From NCBI GenBank assembly GCA_963740765.1, contig CAVUFN010000010.1:310001-374000 (forward strand): 64,000 nt of DNA, given 5' to 3'. How positions within the stretch are numbered: the stretch's first letter is position 1; every line of letters starts with the position of its first letter. Shown here piece after piece: positions 15,913 through 25,568 of the stretch. This DNA comes from DATLGB01 sp963740765 (GTDB taxonomy: Bacteria > Actinomycetota > Thermoleophilia > Solirubrobacterales > Solirubrobacteraceae). The position numbers and the translations under genes are program-made. Under the pieces are notes generated by a model, which searched no databases, was not told the origin of the DNA, and saw only the letters and a program-made list of their open reading frames with translations.

Positions 15913-15945
15913 AGGGGAGGGGGTCGCGGACTACGGGACCCCTGC

Positions 15946-15976
15946 ATCCTATGCACACGCTTGTACAAAAGTACAA
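15946..15976 (-). promoter_or_regulatory. Promoter with palindromic operator before the DUF1802 gene
   Basis: On the minus strand a TTGTAC (-35 like) at 15976-15971 and a TAGGAT (-10 like) at 15951-15946 are separated by 19 nt. The -35 lies in the palindrome TTGTAC-AAAA-GTACAA (15961-15976), so a bound repressor would block it. Confidence 0.5.
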
Positions 15977-16006
15977 CTTCCCTGCTAATCAGGCACTTCT
16001 GAGGGC

Positions 16007-16019
16007 TGACACAGTGTCA
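16007..16019. promoter_or_regulatory. 13-bp palindrome TGACACAGTGTCA
   Basis: A perfect 6+1+6 inverted repeat directly after the stop of the dehydrogenase gene and 95 bp before the DUF1802 gene. It could be a second operator for the DUF1802 unit; it is too short and lacks T residues for a terminator. Confidence 0.4.
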
Positions 16020-16895
16020 CTACAAACGTGTGCCGGCCAGCCCTTCAACGACCTCGAGGACGGCGGCGAAGTCAGCGCCGCCGAGGCCTCGTCCCATCGC
16101 GGCCACGTACTGGTCGCGAGCGGCCGCCGCCGCCGGGAACGGGACGCCCGCGGCCTGGGTCTCCTCGAGGCACAGGCGCACGTCCTTGAGCATGTGCTCG
16201 AGCTTGAAGAGCGTCGTGTAGTCGTGCTCGCGCATCGGCTGGGCCTTGAGGTCGAGCATGCGCGAACCGCCGCTGCCGCCGGCCATGATCTGCGTGAGCG
16301 CCTCGAGGTCGACGCCGGTCGCCTTGCCCGCCACGAGCGCCTGGGCGAGCGTCGCGGCGTTGGCGGCCGCGACGGCGTTGTTGATGAGCTTGGCCATCTG
16401 CCCCTGGCCGAGGTCACCGACGTGCACGATCGTGGAGCCCATGCACTCGAGCAGCGGCCGGGCTTGGGCGACGTCGTCTGCCGCGCCCCCGGTCATGATC
16501 GTCAGCGTGCCGTCGGCGGCCTTGGGCGCCGAGCCGGTGACGGGCGCGTCGACGAAGCGCTCGATCGACGCGCCGATCGCCCGGGTGTCGGACGGCGCGA
16601 TCGTGCTCATGTCGACGAACAGCGCGCCGTCGCGGGCACCGTGGACGGCGCCGTCGGGCTCGCCGAGCAGCAGCTCGCGCACCTGGTCGCCGTCGACGAC
16701 CATGGAGATGATGACGTCGGCGCGCTCGGCCGCCTCGCGCGGGGTCCTGGCCACCGTGGCGCCGTGCTCGCCCGCCCAGCGCTCGGCGGTCTCGAGCGTG
16801 CGGTTGTAGACGGTGAGCGAATGGCCGGCCTCGGCGAGGTGGACGGCCTGGCGCGAGCCCATGATGCCCAGGCCGAGGAAAGCGACAGCGGTCAT
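16020..16895 (-). CDS. Beta-hydroxyacid dehydrogenase (3-hydroxyisobutyrate dehydrogenase-like)
   Basis: A 291-aa NAD(P)-dependent enzyme. GLGIMGSRQAVHL is the dinucleotide-binding loop, DAPVTGSAPKAADGTLTIMTGG the substrate loop and GQMAKLINN contains the catalytic lysine of the family. It would oxidise a beta-hydroxyacid such as 3-hydroxyisobutyrate, glycerate or a relative. It is the last gene of a four-gene minus-strand operon with hydantoinase A, hydantoinase B and an epoxide hydrolase-like gene; the ATG overlaps the upstream stop as ATGA. Confidence 0.88.
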   Translation of the reverse strand: MTAVAFLGLGIMGSRQAVHLAEAGHSLTVYNRTLETAERWAGEHGATVARTPREAAERADVIISMVVDGDQVRELLLGEPDGAVHGARDGALFVDMSTIAPSDTRAIGASIERFVDAPVTGSAPKAADGTLTIMTGGAADDVAQARPLLECMGSTIVHVGDLGQGQMAKLINNAVAAANAATLAQALVAGKATGVDLEALTQIMAGGSGGSRMLDLKAQPMREHDYTTLFKLEHMLKDVRLCLEETQAAGVPFPAAAAARDQYVAAMGRGLGGADFAAVLEVVEGLAGTRL

Positions 16896-17743
16896 CGGTG
16901 CAGTATGAGGTCGCCGACCTCGCGGGCGTTGAACTCGGGGAGGAAGTGCCCGGCGCCCTCGAGGACCTCCGTGCGCAGGTCGGCGGCCTGCGCGCCCTCC
17001 AGGCGGGCGGGGGTGACGACGGGATCCTCGGTGCCGGTCGCAACCGTGACCGGCATCGTCACCCAGCGATCTTCGTAGCGGCCGCGGGCGATCGGCGTCA
17101 GCTCGCGGGTCAGGAAGGTGCGGTAGAGGTGCTTGGCGGCGTCGGCGTACGCGGGCCGGCGGTACTGGTTCGCGTAGAGGCGCACGTCCTCGTCCGACCA
17201 GCCGGGCGCGGCGACGCGGCGCATCAGCCGCATCGCGCGGGGCGGAACGATGCGGCTGACCCCGGGCGTCACGATCGGCAGCTGGTAGAGCGTCGACGTG
17301 ACGGCCTTGAGGCTGCGCTCGGGGACGAACCAGGGGTGGATGATGCTCAGCGCGACGAGCCGCTCGACGCGGCGCGGCGCCTGCAGCGCGACCAGCCACG
17401 CGACGAAGCCGCCCCAGTCGTGGCCGGCGAGCACGCAGCGGTCGATCTCGAGCGCGTCGAGCAGGCGGACGACATCGGCGGCGAGCCCCTCCTTGTCGTA
17501 GGGCCCGGGGGGCGCGTCGCTCCAGCCGAAGCCGCGCAGGTCGGGCGCGTAGACGCGGTGCTCGCGGGCGAGGGCGGGAATGACCTTGCGCCAGCACCAC
17601 CAGTGCTGTGGCCAGCCGTGCAGCAGGACGATCGGCGGGGCCTCCGGATCCCCGGCGGTGGCGACGTGCCAGCGGCAACCGTCCACGCGGACGTCGGTGT
17701 GGACGATGCCGGCCAGCGGCGGCGGCTGGGAGGGGAAGCTCAC
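16892..17743 (-). CDS. Alpha/beta hydrolase, epoxide hydrolase-like
   Basis: A 283-aa alpha/beta hydrolase. HGWPQHWWCWRKV carries the oxyanion HGxP motif, GHDWGG places an Asp (not Ser) at the nucleophile position, and GAGHFLPE carries the catalytic His. This combination marks epoxide hydrolases and haloalkane dehalogenases. The GTG start overlaps the hydantoinase B stop as GTGA, and its own stop overlaps the dehydrogenase start, so the operon is tightly coupled. Confidence 0.85.
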   Translation of the reverse strand: MSFPSQPPPLAGIVHTDVRVDGCRWHVATAGDPEAPPIVLLHGWPQHWWCWRKVIPALAREHRVYAPDLRGFGWSDAPPGPYDKEGLAADVVRLLDALEIDRCVLAGHDWGGFVAWLVALQAPRRVERLVALSIIHPWFVPERSLKAVTSTLYQLPIVTPGVSRIVPPRAMRLMRRVAAPGWSDEDVRLYANQYRRPAYADAAKHLYRTFLTRELTPIARGRYEDRWVTMPVTVATGTEDPVVTPARLEGAQAADLRTEVLEGAGHFLPEFNAREVGDLILHR

Positions 17744-19218
17744 GGGCGGCCGTGCCCGCCGCCGCCGGGCGTCTCGATGCGCAGCCGGGCGCCCTTCGCC
17801 AGGGCCCGCCTGGCCTTCGGCGGCAGCGCCTCGCCGTCGAGCAGGTTGCGGCCCTGCGCTCCGGGCTCGCCGCCGTCCGCGCCCGGGGGCGCGTGGCGCC
17901 TGCGCTCGGTCAGCAGCGACAGCTCCATGGGCTCCAGCATCTCGTACTCGCGCACGATGCCGTCGCCACCCCGGTGGCGGCCGCCGCCGCCGCTGCCGCG
18001 CCGGATGCTGTACTCGACCACCCGCAGCGGGAATTCGAGCTCGACCGCCTCGACCGGCGTGTTGAGCGTGTTCGACATCGCGACATGGACCGCGCTGGGT
18101 CCGTCCGCGTCCGGGCACGCGCCCTGGCCGCCGCCCAGCGTCTCGTAGTAGGTGAAGGCCTCCGTGCCGAGCACGACGTTGTTCATCGTGCCCTGGCCGA
18201 GCGCGCGGCCGAAGGCGGCGAGGACGAGGTCGGCGACGCGGCTGCTCGTCTCCACGTTGCCGGCGACGACGGCGGCGGGGGAGCGCGCGTTGAGGATGCT
18301 GCCCTCGGGGGCGATGACGGTGAGCGGGCGAGCGGCGCCGGCGCTGGCGGGGATGTCCGGGTCGGTGAGGACGCGGACGGCGAACAGGCACGCCGACACC
18401 GTCACGGCCAGCGGGCAGTTGAGGTTGCCCGCGTGCTGATCGGCGGAGCCGGTGAAGTCGAGGGTCAGCTCGTCTCCCTGAACGGTTGCCCTCAGGCGCA
18501 GCGGGATGTCCTCCTCGTTGGCTTCGAGGACGTCGCTCGCCTCGTGCACGGCGTCGGTGAGGGAGGCGATGCAGGCGCGCATGCGGCGCTCCGCGTAGTC
18601 CTGGACCTCGTCGGTCGCCTCGCGGAGGTGCGGGGCGCCGACCTTCGCCGCCAGCTCCCGGAGGCGCGTGGCGCCGGTGCGGTTGGCGGCGAGCTGGGCG
18701 CGCAGGTCGGCGCGGCGCTGGTCGGGGTTGCGCATCTGCTGCACCAGCTCGGCGATCGCGTCGTCGTCGAGCGGACGCGGCGCGATGATCACGCCCTCGT
18801 CGTCCAGCGTCGTGCTGTCGGCCGGCATCGAGCCGGGCGTCGGCCCGCCGACGTCGGCGTGGTGCGCGCGGCTGGCGGCGAAGCCGAGGTCACCGACCGG
18901 CGTGACGATCGTGATGTCGGGCAGGTGCGTCCCGCCGGCGTAGGGGTCGTTGACGATCCAGGGCCGCTCGTCGGGGTGGGTGGGGGCGGATCCACGCGCG
19001 TCCGCCACGGCCCGGACCGCCGCGGGCATGGCGCCGAGGTGGACGGGGATGTGCTCGGCCTGCATGACCATCTGCCCGTCGGCGTCGAACAGCGCGCACG
19101 AGCAGTCGCGGCGCTCCTTGATGTTGGCGCTGTGGGCAGCCTTGACCAGGACGGCGCCCATCTCCTCGCAGGCGGCGCGCAGCGCGCCGCTGATCACTCG
19201 GAGCTGAACCGCATCCAC
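17740..19218 (-). CDS. hyuB: Hydantoinase B/oxoprolinase family protein
   Basis: A 492-aa protein: QLRVISGALRAACEEMGAVLVKAAHSANIKERRDCS is the family start, and GGGGRHRGGDGIVREYEM near the C-terminus is its Gly-rich signature. Together with HyuA it forms ATP-dependent N-methylhydantoinase, 5-oxoprolinase or acetone-carboxylase-like complexes that open cyclic amides or activate ketones. The substrate cannot be read from sequence. The GTG start lies 25 nt inside the end of hyuA. Confidence 0.88.
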   Translation of the reverse strand: MDAVQLRVISGALRAACEEMGAVLVKAAHSANIKERRDCSCALFDADGQMVMQAEHIPVHLGAMPAAVRAVADARGSAPTHPDERPWIVNDPYAGGTHLPDITIVTPVGDLGFAASRAHHADVGGPTPGSMPADSTTLDDEGVIIAPRPLDDDAIAELVQQMRNPDQRRADLRAQLAANRTGATRLRELAAKVGAPHLREATDEVQDYAERRMRACIASLTDAVHEASDVLEANEEDIPLRLRATVQGDELTLDFTGSADQHAGNLNCPLAVTVSACLFAVRVLTDPDIPASAGAARPLTVIAPEGSILNARSPAAVVAGNVETSSRVADLVLAAFGRALGQGTMNNVVLGTEAFTYYETLGGGQGACPDADGPSAVHVAMSNTLNTPVEAVELEFPLRVVEYSIRRGSGGGGRHRGGDGIVREYEMLEPMELSLLTERRRHAPPGADGGEPGAQGRNLLDGEALPPKARRALAKGARLRIETPGGGGHGRP

Positions 19219-21074
19219 AGCGTCCCCCGTTCGTCGGACTCGCCGCTCCAGCCCGGCGGGACGACCAGCGTCGACTCGCCCAGCTCCACGATCGCCGGTC
19301 CCGCCACCGCGTCCGGCACCCCGCGGAACACCGTCGCGTCGCCGAACTGCGTCGATCGACGTCCGGTCTGCGGAACGGAACGGCCGCGGTGCGCCGAGAG
19401 GGCAGGGCCGGGGACGGTGGCGGTCACGCGGACGGTGACCAGCTCGACCTCGGCGTTCTCGTCGCGGTACCCGTACGCCCGCTCGTGCGCGGCCTCGAAG
19501 TCCTCCGGGTCACCGACGGCCAGCTCGAACGCCTGCCCGCGGTAGCGCATCTCGTAGGTGACGCGGTGGTCGCCGCCGAGGTCGGCCGCCTCGACGAGGT
19601 CGGAGATGTCCGGGTGCAGGTCGGTCGTCAGCACCGACCGCACGACGTCCCGGCGCCGCTCCGACACGACGAGGCCCAACGCGGCGAGCACACCCGAGGC
19701 GGCCGGCACCACGATCCGCGTCATGCCCAGCTCGCGGGCGATCGCGGCCGCATGGAGCGGTCCCGCCCCGCCGAACGGCATCAGCGCCAGCTCGCGCGGA
19801 TCGATGCCACGCTCGACCGTCATCACCCTCAGTGCCCGCACCATCTCGGCGTTCGCGACGTCCAGCACGCCCTGCGCGCATTCACGAACGCCCAGCCCCA
19901 CCTCCTCGCCGAGCTGCTCGACGGCCCGCTGGGCAGCCTCGACGTCCAGCGTCACCCCACCCGCGATCTCAGTGCTGAGGAAGCCCAGCACCAGATTGGC
20001 GTCCGTGACCGTCGCCTCCGAGCCACCGTTCCCGTAGCACGCCGGGCCCGGGAACGCCCCCGCCGACCGCGGCCCCACCCGCAGCGCGCCGCCCGCGTCC
20101 GCCCAGCCGATCGAGCCGCCGCCCGCGCCGACGGTATGGACGTCGAGCATCGGCAGCGCGATCGGCCGGTCGCCGACCTCGCGACCGCTCGTCTCGCGCA
20201 CCCGCCCGTCCTCGATCACGCAGACGTCGCACGACGTCCCGCCCATGTCGAAGCACAGCGCGCCCTCCTCGCCGGCGATCCACGCCGCGCCCGCCGCGCC
20301 GCCCGCCGGCCCGCTCAGGACGGTCGTCGCCGCGTGCGCGCCCGCCGCCTCGACGTCCGCCAGCCCGCCGGTGGACTGCATCACGTCCGGCCGCGGCAGC
20401 CCCGCGTCCTCGCTGCGCTCGACGAGGCGGCGCAGGTACTCGCTCAGCAGCGGGGAGAGGGCGGCGTCGACCTCCGTGGTGGCGGCGCGCTCGTGCTCGC
20501 GGAACGTCCCGACCGCCTCGTGGGAGAGCGATACGTGCACGCCGGGCAGGGCCTCGGCCAGCGCGTCCCCGATCGCCCGCTCGTGCTCGGGGTGGCGGTA
20601 TGCGTGCAGCAGGCAGACCGCGACCGCCTCGGGCTCCGTGGCGCGGACGCGTTCGACCAGCTCCTCGAGCCCGGTCAGCGCGCGCAGCACGCCGTCGGGC
20701 CCCGTGCGCTCGTCGGCGCCGACCCGGCGCTCGGGCGGCACGAGCGGCGCCGGGTGCGCGGCGCAGAGCCGGTACAGGTCGGCGCGCGCCTGGCGGCCGA
20801 GCTCGACGACGTCCTCGAACCCGGCGGTCGCGACGAGCGCGGTGCGCGCGCCGTCGCCTTCGAGCAGCGCGTTCGTGGCCACCGTCGTCCCGTGCGAGAA
20901 GCTCTCCACGTCGCCGGCCTCCGCCCCGGCGCGCTCGAGGACGGCACGGACGGCGTTGAGCACGCCCTCGGACTGGTCCGCCGGCGTGGTCGGGGACTTG
21001 GCGGTGATCAGGCGGCCGCCGACGGCCAGCACCGCATCCGTGAAGGTGCCTCCGACGTCGACGCCCAGCAGCAC
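19194..21074 (-). CDS. hyuA: Hydantoinase/oxoprolinase family protein, subunit A
   Basis: A 626-aa protein with the actin-like ATPase signature LLGVDVGGTFTDAVL at the start, SHGTTVATNALLE, and DMGGTSCDVCVI for phosphate binding. TVGAGGGSIGWAD and MPFGGAGPLHA are family motifs. It should phosphorylate or hydrolyse together with HyuB. GTG 21074 gives the normal N-terminus and lies 7 nt after TAGGGT (21087-21082), so the operon mRNA may be leaderless. Genes for an epoxide hydrolase and a hydroxyacid dehydrogenase follow, suggesting a catabolic module for a cyclic or N-containing compound. Confidence 0.88.
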   Translation of the reverse strand: MLLGVDVGGTFTDAVLAVGGRLITAKSPTTPADQSEGVLNAVRAVLERAGAEAGDVESFSHGTTVATNALLEGDGARTALVATAGFEDVVELGRQARADLYRLCAAHPAPLVPPERRVGADERTGPDGVLRALTGLEELVERVRATEPEAVAVCLLHAYRHPEHERAIGDALAEALPGVHVSLSHEAVGTFREHERAATTEVDAALSPLLSEYLRRLVERSEDAGLPRPDVMQSTGGLADVEAAGAHAATTVLSGPAGGAAGAAWIAGEEGALCFDMGGTSCDVCVIEDGRVRETSGREVGDRPIALPMLDVHTVGAGGGSIGWADAGGALRVGPRSAGAFPGPACYGNGGSEATVTDANLVLGFLSTEIAGGVTLDVEAAQRAVEQLGEEVGLGVRECAQGVLDVANAEMVRALRVMTVERGIDPRELALMPFGGAGPLHAAAIARELGMTRIVVPAASGVLAALGLVVSERRRDVVRSVLTTDLHPDISDLVEAADLGGDHRVTYEMRYRGQAFELAVGDPEDFEAAHERAYGYRDENAEVELVTVRVTATVPGPALSAHRGRSVPQTGRRSTQFGDATVFRGVPDAVAGPAIVELGESTLVVPPGWSGESDERGTLWMRFSSE

Positions 21075-21139
21075 CCGCCGGACCCTAACCCCCGCGAGCA
21101 CCGGCTGCCGGACCGCCGCCGCGCTCCGTGCCAGCGCGG

Positions 21140-21565
21140 TCAGGCGGCGACGGGCTCCGGGTTCTCCGCGAGGTGCTGGTGCGACGGGCAGTAGCCGTTG
21201 AGCGGCAGCGGCATCCGCTGGCACGGGCGGCCCTTGCGGGTGGTCGCCCGGCACTCGAGCTTGTTCCCCATCGGGTCGAAGCCGGTCATCGGCTGCGACA
21301 CCAGCCACGTATGGCACAACTCCAGGTAGTGCTCGACCACGCGCAGCACGCGACCCTGGGCGGACATCGGGAAGAACACCCGAATGTCGTTGAACAGCGT
21401 CCGCGCGGGTTTGGCGAAGTAGTGCCGGTCCGTCGCGAGTCGCAGCACGGCCGCCTCCAGGGCGGTCAGCACGTGCTCGTGGTTCGACGAGCCGTTCGGA
21501 CACACGGGGTCCTTCAGGATCTCATCGGACAGCTCTCGGTACATCGCTCTGCTGAAGCGGTACAT
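21140..21565 (-). CDS. Conserved small protein with C-terminal Cys/His motif
   Basis: A 141-aa protein I cannot name. The N-terminal 100 residues are helical and polar, starting MYRFSRAMYREL. The C-terminus carries ECRATTRKGRPCQRM followed by LNGYCPSHQ, a C-x9-C-x10-C-x2-H pattern that looks metal-binding. A strong AAGGGGGGG site lies just before the ATG. It follows nadB on the same strand after 49 bp. A DNA- or RNA-binding role is possible but unsupported. Confidence 0.7.
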   Translation of the reverse strand: MYRFSRAMYRELSDEILKDPVCPNGSSNHEHVLTALEAAVLRLATDRHYFAKPARTLFNDIRVFFPMSAQGRVLRVVEHYLELCHTWLVSQPMTGFDPMGNKLECRATTRKGRPCQRMPLPLNGYCPSHQHLAENPEPVAA

Positions 21566-21614
21566 CGACCCCCCCTTATGACACTTCGCTGGACACGGCG
21601 GCCTCCGTACGCCG

Positions 21615-23045
21615 CTACGTCCACAAAACGTGTGTCGGTGCCGAACCTTGCGGCGATAAAACGGAGTGATGGTGGTCCAGTCTTCCGGCTGACCTGGGGA
21701 ACTCGGTTCGGGCGTGCCCGCCGCGGGTCTCCTCGCGGGCCCTCGCGCACGCTGCGACGAGGCGCGCGAGCGGGTGCGGATCGCCCTCGAGCTCGGTGAG
21801 ATCGGCGGCGGAGCGCTCCAGCCCGGCGAGGCGCCACATGGCCTCGCGCGTGTCCCGCGACGGTGCCTCGGGGGCCTGTCCGGCCGGCTCGCCCGGCGTG
21901 TCCTGCTCCGGCTCCTGGAGGCCCGCAAGCGCCGCGCGGCGGCCGAAGACGAAGCACTCCGACAGCGAATTGGAGGCGAGCCGGTTGGCGCCGTGCAGGC
22001 CCGTGCACGCCACCTCGCCGACGGCGTAGAGGCCGGGGGCGGCCCGCGCGTCGAGGTCGGTGGTGACGCCACCCATCCAGTAGTGGCTGGCGGGGGCGAC
22101 GGGGATCCGCTCGCGCGTCGTGTCGATGCCGGCGTCGCGCAAGGTCCCGCAGACGTTGGGGAAGCGGGCCGGGTCGACCGCGGTCATGTCGAGGTCGACG
22201 TGGTCGGCGCCCGTCTCGCGCATGAGGCGGAAGATCGCGCGGGCGACGGCGTCGCGCGGTGCGAGCTCGTCCACGAAGCGCTGGCCGTCCGGCCCGTGCA
22301 ACGTGGCGCCTTCGCCGCGGATCGCCTCCGTGATCAGGAAGCCCTCGCGGCCGGGGATGCCGGTCACGGCGGTCGGGTGGAACTGGACGAACTCGAGGTC
22401 GGCGAGGTCGGCCCCGGCGTCGCGGGCCAGCAACAGGCCGGAGCCCCAGCTGCCCGGCGGGTTGGTGGTGCGGCTGTAGAGGGCGGCGCCGCCGCCGGCG
22501 GCCAGGACGACGGCGCGCGCCGCGAGGCGCGTCCCGTCGTCGAGGGCGACCCCGTTCGTGCGCCCGTCCGTCTGCGTGAGCGCGATCACGCGCGTCATGT
22601 CGCGGACCTCGATCTGCGGGTCCGCGACGACGCGGGCCGCGAGGGTGCGGAGCAACCGCCGGCCGGTCGCGCTGCCGCCGGCGTGCACGATGCGGCGCAC
22701 GCTGTGCCCGCCCTCGAGCCCGAGCTCGACGTGGCCCTGGCCGTCGGCGTCGAACACGACACCGAGCGCGACGAGGTCCTCGAAGCGGTCGGGCGCCTCC
22801 GTGCACAGGACCTCGGCCGCGCTGCGGCGCACCAGGCCGCGGCCCGCGGCGAGCGTGTCCTCCAGGTGCTGGCCGGGCGAGTCCTCGGGTGCGAGCGCCG
22901 CCGCCAGCCCGCCCTGGGCCCAGTACGAGGCGGTCTCGGCGAGCGGGAGGGCGGAGACCAGCGTCACGCGCGCGCCCTCGCCGGCGGCGACGAGCGAGGT
23001 GTACAGACCCGCCGCCCCTGCTCCCACCACGATCAGGTCGGGCAT
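21615..23045 (-). CDS. nadB: L-aspartate oxidase
   Basis: A 476-aa flavoprotein for the first step of de novo NAD synthesis, oxidising L-aspartate to iminoaspartate. The FAD motif VVGAGAAGLYTSLVA is at the start. SYWAQGGLAAAL, HPTAVTG, ARDAVARAI-type contacts and TGLHGANRLASNSLSE are conserved in NadB. The C-terminal helical region is short compared with enterobacterial NadB. No nadA or nadC is in the window. It is divergent from a histone-deacetylase-family gene with only 17 bp between the start codons. Confidence 0.92.
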   Translation of the reverse strand: MPDLIVVGAGAAGLYTSLVAAGEGARVTLVSALPLAETASYWAQGGLAAALAPEDSPGQHLEDTLAAGRGLVRRSAAEVLCTEAPDRFEDLVALGVVFDADGQGHVELGLEGGHSVRRIVHAGGSATGRRLLRTLAARVVADPQIEVRDMTRVIALTQTDGRTNGVALDDGTRLAARAVVLAAGGGAALYSRTTNPPGSWGSGLLLARDAGADLADLEFVQFHPTAVTGIPGREGFLITEAIRGEGATLHGPDGQRFVDELAPRDAVARAIFRLMRETGADHVDLDMTAVDPARFPNVCGTLRDAGIDTTRERIPVAPASHYWMGGVTTDLDARAAPGLYAVGEVACTGLHGANRLASNSLSECFVFGRRAALAGLQEPEQDTPGEPAGQAPEAPSRDTREAMWRLAGLERSAADLTELEGDPHPLARLVAACARAREETRGGHARTEFPRSAGRLDHHHSVLSPQGSAPTHVLWT

Positions 23046-23062
23046 GGGCGTACCGTATCCGC
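23046..23062. promoter_or_regulatory. Symmetrical bidirectional -10 element between nadB and the deacetylase gene
   Basis: The 17-bp spacer contains TACCGTA. Read on the plus strand TACCGT (23051-23056) is 6 nt before the deacetylase GTG; read on the minus strand TACGGT (23057-23052) is 6 nt before the nadB ATG. Both fit leaderless promoters of the TANNNT type, and the two -10 boxes are the same base pairs. Confidence 0.55.
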
Positions 23063-24065
<1,003 letters not shown>

Positions 24066-24079
<14 letters not shown>

Positions 24080-24794
24080 CTTCCTTCGCGTAGGCGCCGG
24101 GCGCCTGACCGGCCGCGCTCTCGGCTGCGGACTGCGCCTGCTTGAGGGTGTCGTACTGGCCGGAGAAGACGACGTAGTAGCCGCTGCGCAGACTCGAGAA
24201 CTTGCTGGAGCGCAGGATCCCGATCTCGGGGAGCGTCGAGACGGTCTTCGCCTTCGACTTCGCGCTCGCGTACGAGGTCTCGCTGAAGAGGATCACCGTG
24301 TAGGCGTGCTTGCCGTCGGGCCAGTTCGGGATGGTCTCGGACTGGTTCGGGGCGACGCTCGGGATCGCCGAGGGCGTCTCGGCGGCCTCGATCGGTCCGG
24401 TCGTGCCGGTGGGGCCCTGGGCGCCGGTCGGGCCGACGCTGCCGGTCGGGCCGGTCGCCGGCGCGACACCGCTCGCGCCGGTGGGCCCGGTCGCCGTCGC
24501 CGTGACGGCCGGCCTGGCGGCGACCTTGTCCGCTTCGCCGCTGAGCTCGAGGAAGGCGACGACGAGGGCCGCGGCGGCCAGCGCGAGCACGGCGGCGACG
24601 ATCGCGATGGGGGTGCGCCAGCCCGCCGCGCCCGCGACCTCGGTGCTGACCGCGGCGCCGCAGTTCAGGCACCAGTCCTGGCCCGGCCCGACCGGTGCGC
24701 CGCAGGTGGCGCACGCCGTCGTGGGCGCGGGCCCGGGCGGCGGCGGCGGCGGTGGGGGTGGCGGCGGTGGGGGTGGCGGCGTGAAGTCGCTCAT
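24066..24794 (-). CDS. Zinc-ribbon membrane protein with poly-Pro, collagen-like and SPOR-like regions
   Basis: A 242-aa modular protein. Residues 6-20 are 15 prolines in a row. A zinc ribbon follows (CATC and CLNC), then one membrane helix at about 60-80. A collagen-like run of GPTG triplets spans about 100-130, and the C-terminal 75 residues resemble SPOR peptidoglycan-binding domains (YYVVFSGQYDTLKQAQSAA). The layout suggests a cell-envelope protein with a cytoplasmic ribbon. Its ATG overlaps the stop of the upstream zinc-ribbon gene as ATGA. Confidence 0.7.
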
Positions 24795-25513
24795 GGCACG
24801 GGGGGTGGGGGTGGGGGTGGCGGCGGCGTCAACGGCGGGGGCGGCAGTTCGGCGGCCGTGCTCTCGACATGGTGCACCGACAGCGCCTCGGGCGGGCGGC
24901 GCGCGCCGGGCGCGACGGGCGTTCCGCAGGCCCAGCAGAAGCGCGCGTCGCTGCCGAACAGTTCACCGCAGTTCGGGCAGGTGCCGCTGATGCCGGGCTC
25001 GCGCACGGTCAGCCCCTGGCGGTCCTCCAGCAGCGCCTCGAGGTCCTTGAGCTCGGCGTTGACCGCTTCGAGCCGGGTGAGCTTCTCGTCGACGATCCGC
25101 TGCACCGCCTGATCGGTCGTCCGCTCCGCGCGGTGGACCTCGAAGACCATGCCGCCGAGGTCGCGGAGCAGGACCTCGCGGACGCTGCGCAGGTGCCGCA
25201 GCCGCCGCCGCAGCCGGCCGCGGCGCTGCGTCGTCGGAACGGGGCCGACGAGCTTGTCCAGGTCGGTCCCGGCGGGGATGTCGAGGCCCAGACCGTGCTC
25301 GGCGGGCGCAGCGACGGGCGCCTTCTCGCGCCGCCAGCGGCGCTTCTTCGGCGGGGCGTCGTGCACCGCGGTCGCCGTCTCGTCGGGTTCGGCGGGCGGA
25401 GGCGGCGGCGGCGCCGCGGGCGCCTCGGCGGCGCGCAGTTCGACGGTCGCGTCATCGCCACCCGGCGCAGGGGCGTCGTCGGCGATGGGTTTACGTCGGA
25501 ACAATCCGCTCAT
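24791..25513 (-). CDS. Soluble coiled-coil zinc-ribbon protein
   Basis: A 240-aa protein with a disordered N-terminus containing a Pro run, a basic patch (PPKKRRWRRE), a helical coiled-coil region at about 100-170 (VREVLLRDLGG to LKDLEALLEDRQ), a zinc ribbon CPNC/CWAC near 190, and a C-terminal tail with long proline runs. The function is unknown. It is co-transcribed with the membrane zinc-ribbon gene, and the two share ribbon and poly-Pro features, so they may act together. Confidence 0.65.
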   Translation of the reverse strand: MSGLFRRKPIADDAPAPGGDDATVELRAAEAPAAPPPPPPAEPDETATAVHDAPPKKRRWRREKAPVAAPAEHGLGLDIPAGTDLDKLVGPVPTTQRRGRLRRRLRHLRSVREVLLRDLGGMVFEVHRAERTTDQAVQRIVDEKLTRLEAVNAELKDLEALLEDRQGLTVREPGISGTCPNCGELFGSDARFCWACGTPVAPGARRPPEALSVHHVESTAAELPPPPLTPPPPPPPPPVP

Positions 25514-25568
25514 GCCAAGGGTGGGGCGGTCGGCCCCCACCGGGAACGCGCAGGGTAGGCCGTAGTTC

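Noticed and set aside
24728..24840. A microsatellite or assembly artefact in the G-rich tract.
   Set aside because: Both overlapping genes read through it with intact zinc-ribbon domains on either side, so it fits coding proline runs, though its exact length may be uncertain.
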